From Oryzias latipes (Eukaryota > Chordata > Actinopteri > Beloniformes > Adrianichthyidae), in the NCBI RefSeq assembly GCF_002234675.1, contig NC_019866.2, positions 22,286,802 to 22,350,801 of the forward strand: a stretch of DNA of 64,000 bases. Reading direction: 5' to 3'. Of the stretch, positions 63,534 through 64,000 are shown piece by piece. Within the stretch, counting starts at the first letter, position 1; the number at the start of each line of letters is the position of its first letter. The translations under genes were made by a program, and so were the position numbers. The notes under the pieces were generated by a model. That model made no database searches. It worked only from the letters and a program-made list of their open reading frames with translations, and was not told where the DNA came from.

Positions 63534-64000
63534 AGGCGTTTTCATTGACTATGAAATTGCACAAATTGTATTTGAGATAATGAATTTGCCTAATGGAAAA
63601 ACATCAACTAAAAAAAAAAGGCATTTATTGAAATATAAGCTTTTGTGCTTGGAGGAGTTGGTTTTTGAGGCGTATGGAAATCGACATATTTCGCAAAACT
63701 GTTTAAAAGTTGATCAAGGTTGAGAAATGAATAATTGTGGTTTGAGTCGGTGAGAGTACTATTGGGTAGCGACAGTCCAGTGTGAACACCGTTCACTTCA
63801 AGAACCCATTTTCAGTGTCAGGCTGAACAAGGGCTTGCGTGGCTTAATGGTTTTCACAGTACAGATCCATTTCATGTAATATTAATATCTTCAAAATCTT
63901 GATAGCAATAGAGAAGAGGTGTTTGAAGACATGAAAAACTTCTCTGTCTCTTTCTCCATTGCTCTTTTTTATTGAGCCTGCTGGGGAACATAATGAGTCA
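63534..64000. repeat. Harbinger-derivative end, continuing past the window
   Basis: 'gcgttttcattgactatgaaattgcacaaattg' and 'atgaatttgcctaatggaaaaac' match the terminal region of the elements at 2733-3320 and 16936-17316. The other end is not visible within the window. 63640-64000 has no other recognised content. Confidence 0.5.

Overview
The window looks like a teleost fish nuclear genome segment, with a ray-finned fish of medaka/percomorph type most likely. The evidence is AT-rich non-coding DNA, long (CA)n and (ATCC)n microsatellites, many fish-type transposable elements (PIF/Harbinger, hAT, piggyBac-like and Tc1 DNA elements, RTE-like LINEs, tRNA-derived SINEs), and two vertebrate-type bZIP genes whose reading frames each lie in a single exon. 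The species was not determined.

Only two protein genes are well supported. Both lie on the minus strand and both encode NFIL3/E4BP4-family bZIP transcription repressors. The upstream gene (promoter and exon 1 near 48.2-48.6 kb, 555-bp intron, coding exon 46352-47566) encodes 404 residues and keeps both the bZIP and the C-terminal coiled coil of the family. The downstream gene (CpG-rich promoter and exon 1 near 36.7-37.0 kb, intron of about 5.4 kb, coding exon 29129-30925) encodes 598 residues. Its bZIP is closer to mammalian NFIL3, but its middle is long and Gln/Ser-rich and its last segment is Lys/Arg-rich rather than a coiled coil. They form a head-to-tail tandem paralogue pair. Several upstream ORFs and near-consensus NFIL3/PAR-bZIP (D-box) sites near the promoters suggest translational control and cross- or auto-regulation; this is inference.

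Most of the remaining sequence is intergenic and full of repeats. 0-6.5 kb: a Harbinger MITE, a Harbinger transposase remnant with TAA target duplications, and a hAT element (8-bp duplication) nested inside a piggyBac-like MITE. 6.5-9.8 kb: mostly unique sequence. 9.8-11.7 kb: a GC-rich retrotransposon insertion with a 14-bp target duplication. 12-27 kb: scattered MITE copies (family A, piggyBac-like, Harbinger), a LINE tail, a SINE tail and a palindromic element near 22.6 kb. 27-37 kb: the downstream bZIP gene. 37-46 kb: family A copies with nested insertions, a SINE with an 11-bp duplication, a GC-rich repeat and a 180-bp tetranucleotide array. 46-48.7 kb: the upstream bZIP gene. 48.7-64 kb: Tc1 fragments, a 5'-truncated RTE-like LINE with a 13-bp duplication, an LTR-like segment, a Harbinger element carrying a frameshifted Myb/SANT-like gene, a SINE and further MITEs.

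I found no convincing undescribed functional system. The most informative features are the tandem NFIL3 pair with divergent C-termini, its upstream ORFs and possible D-box feedback, and a set of nested insertions whose target duplications give a readable order of events. No tRNA, rRNA, CRISPR, operon or prokaryotic feature is present.
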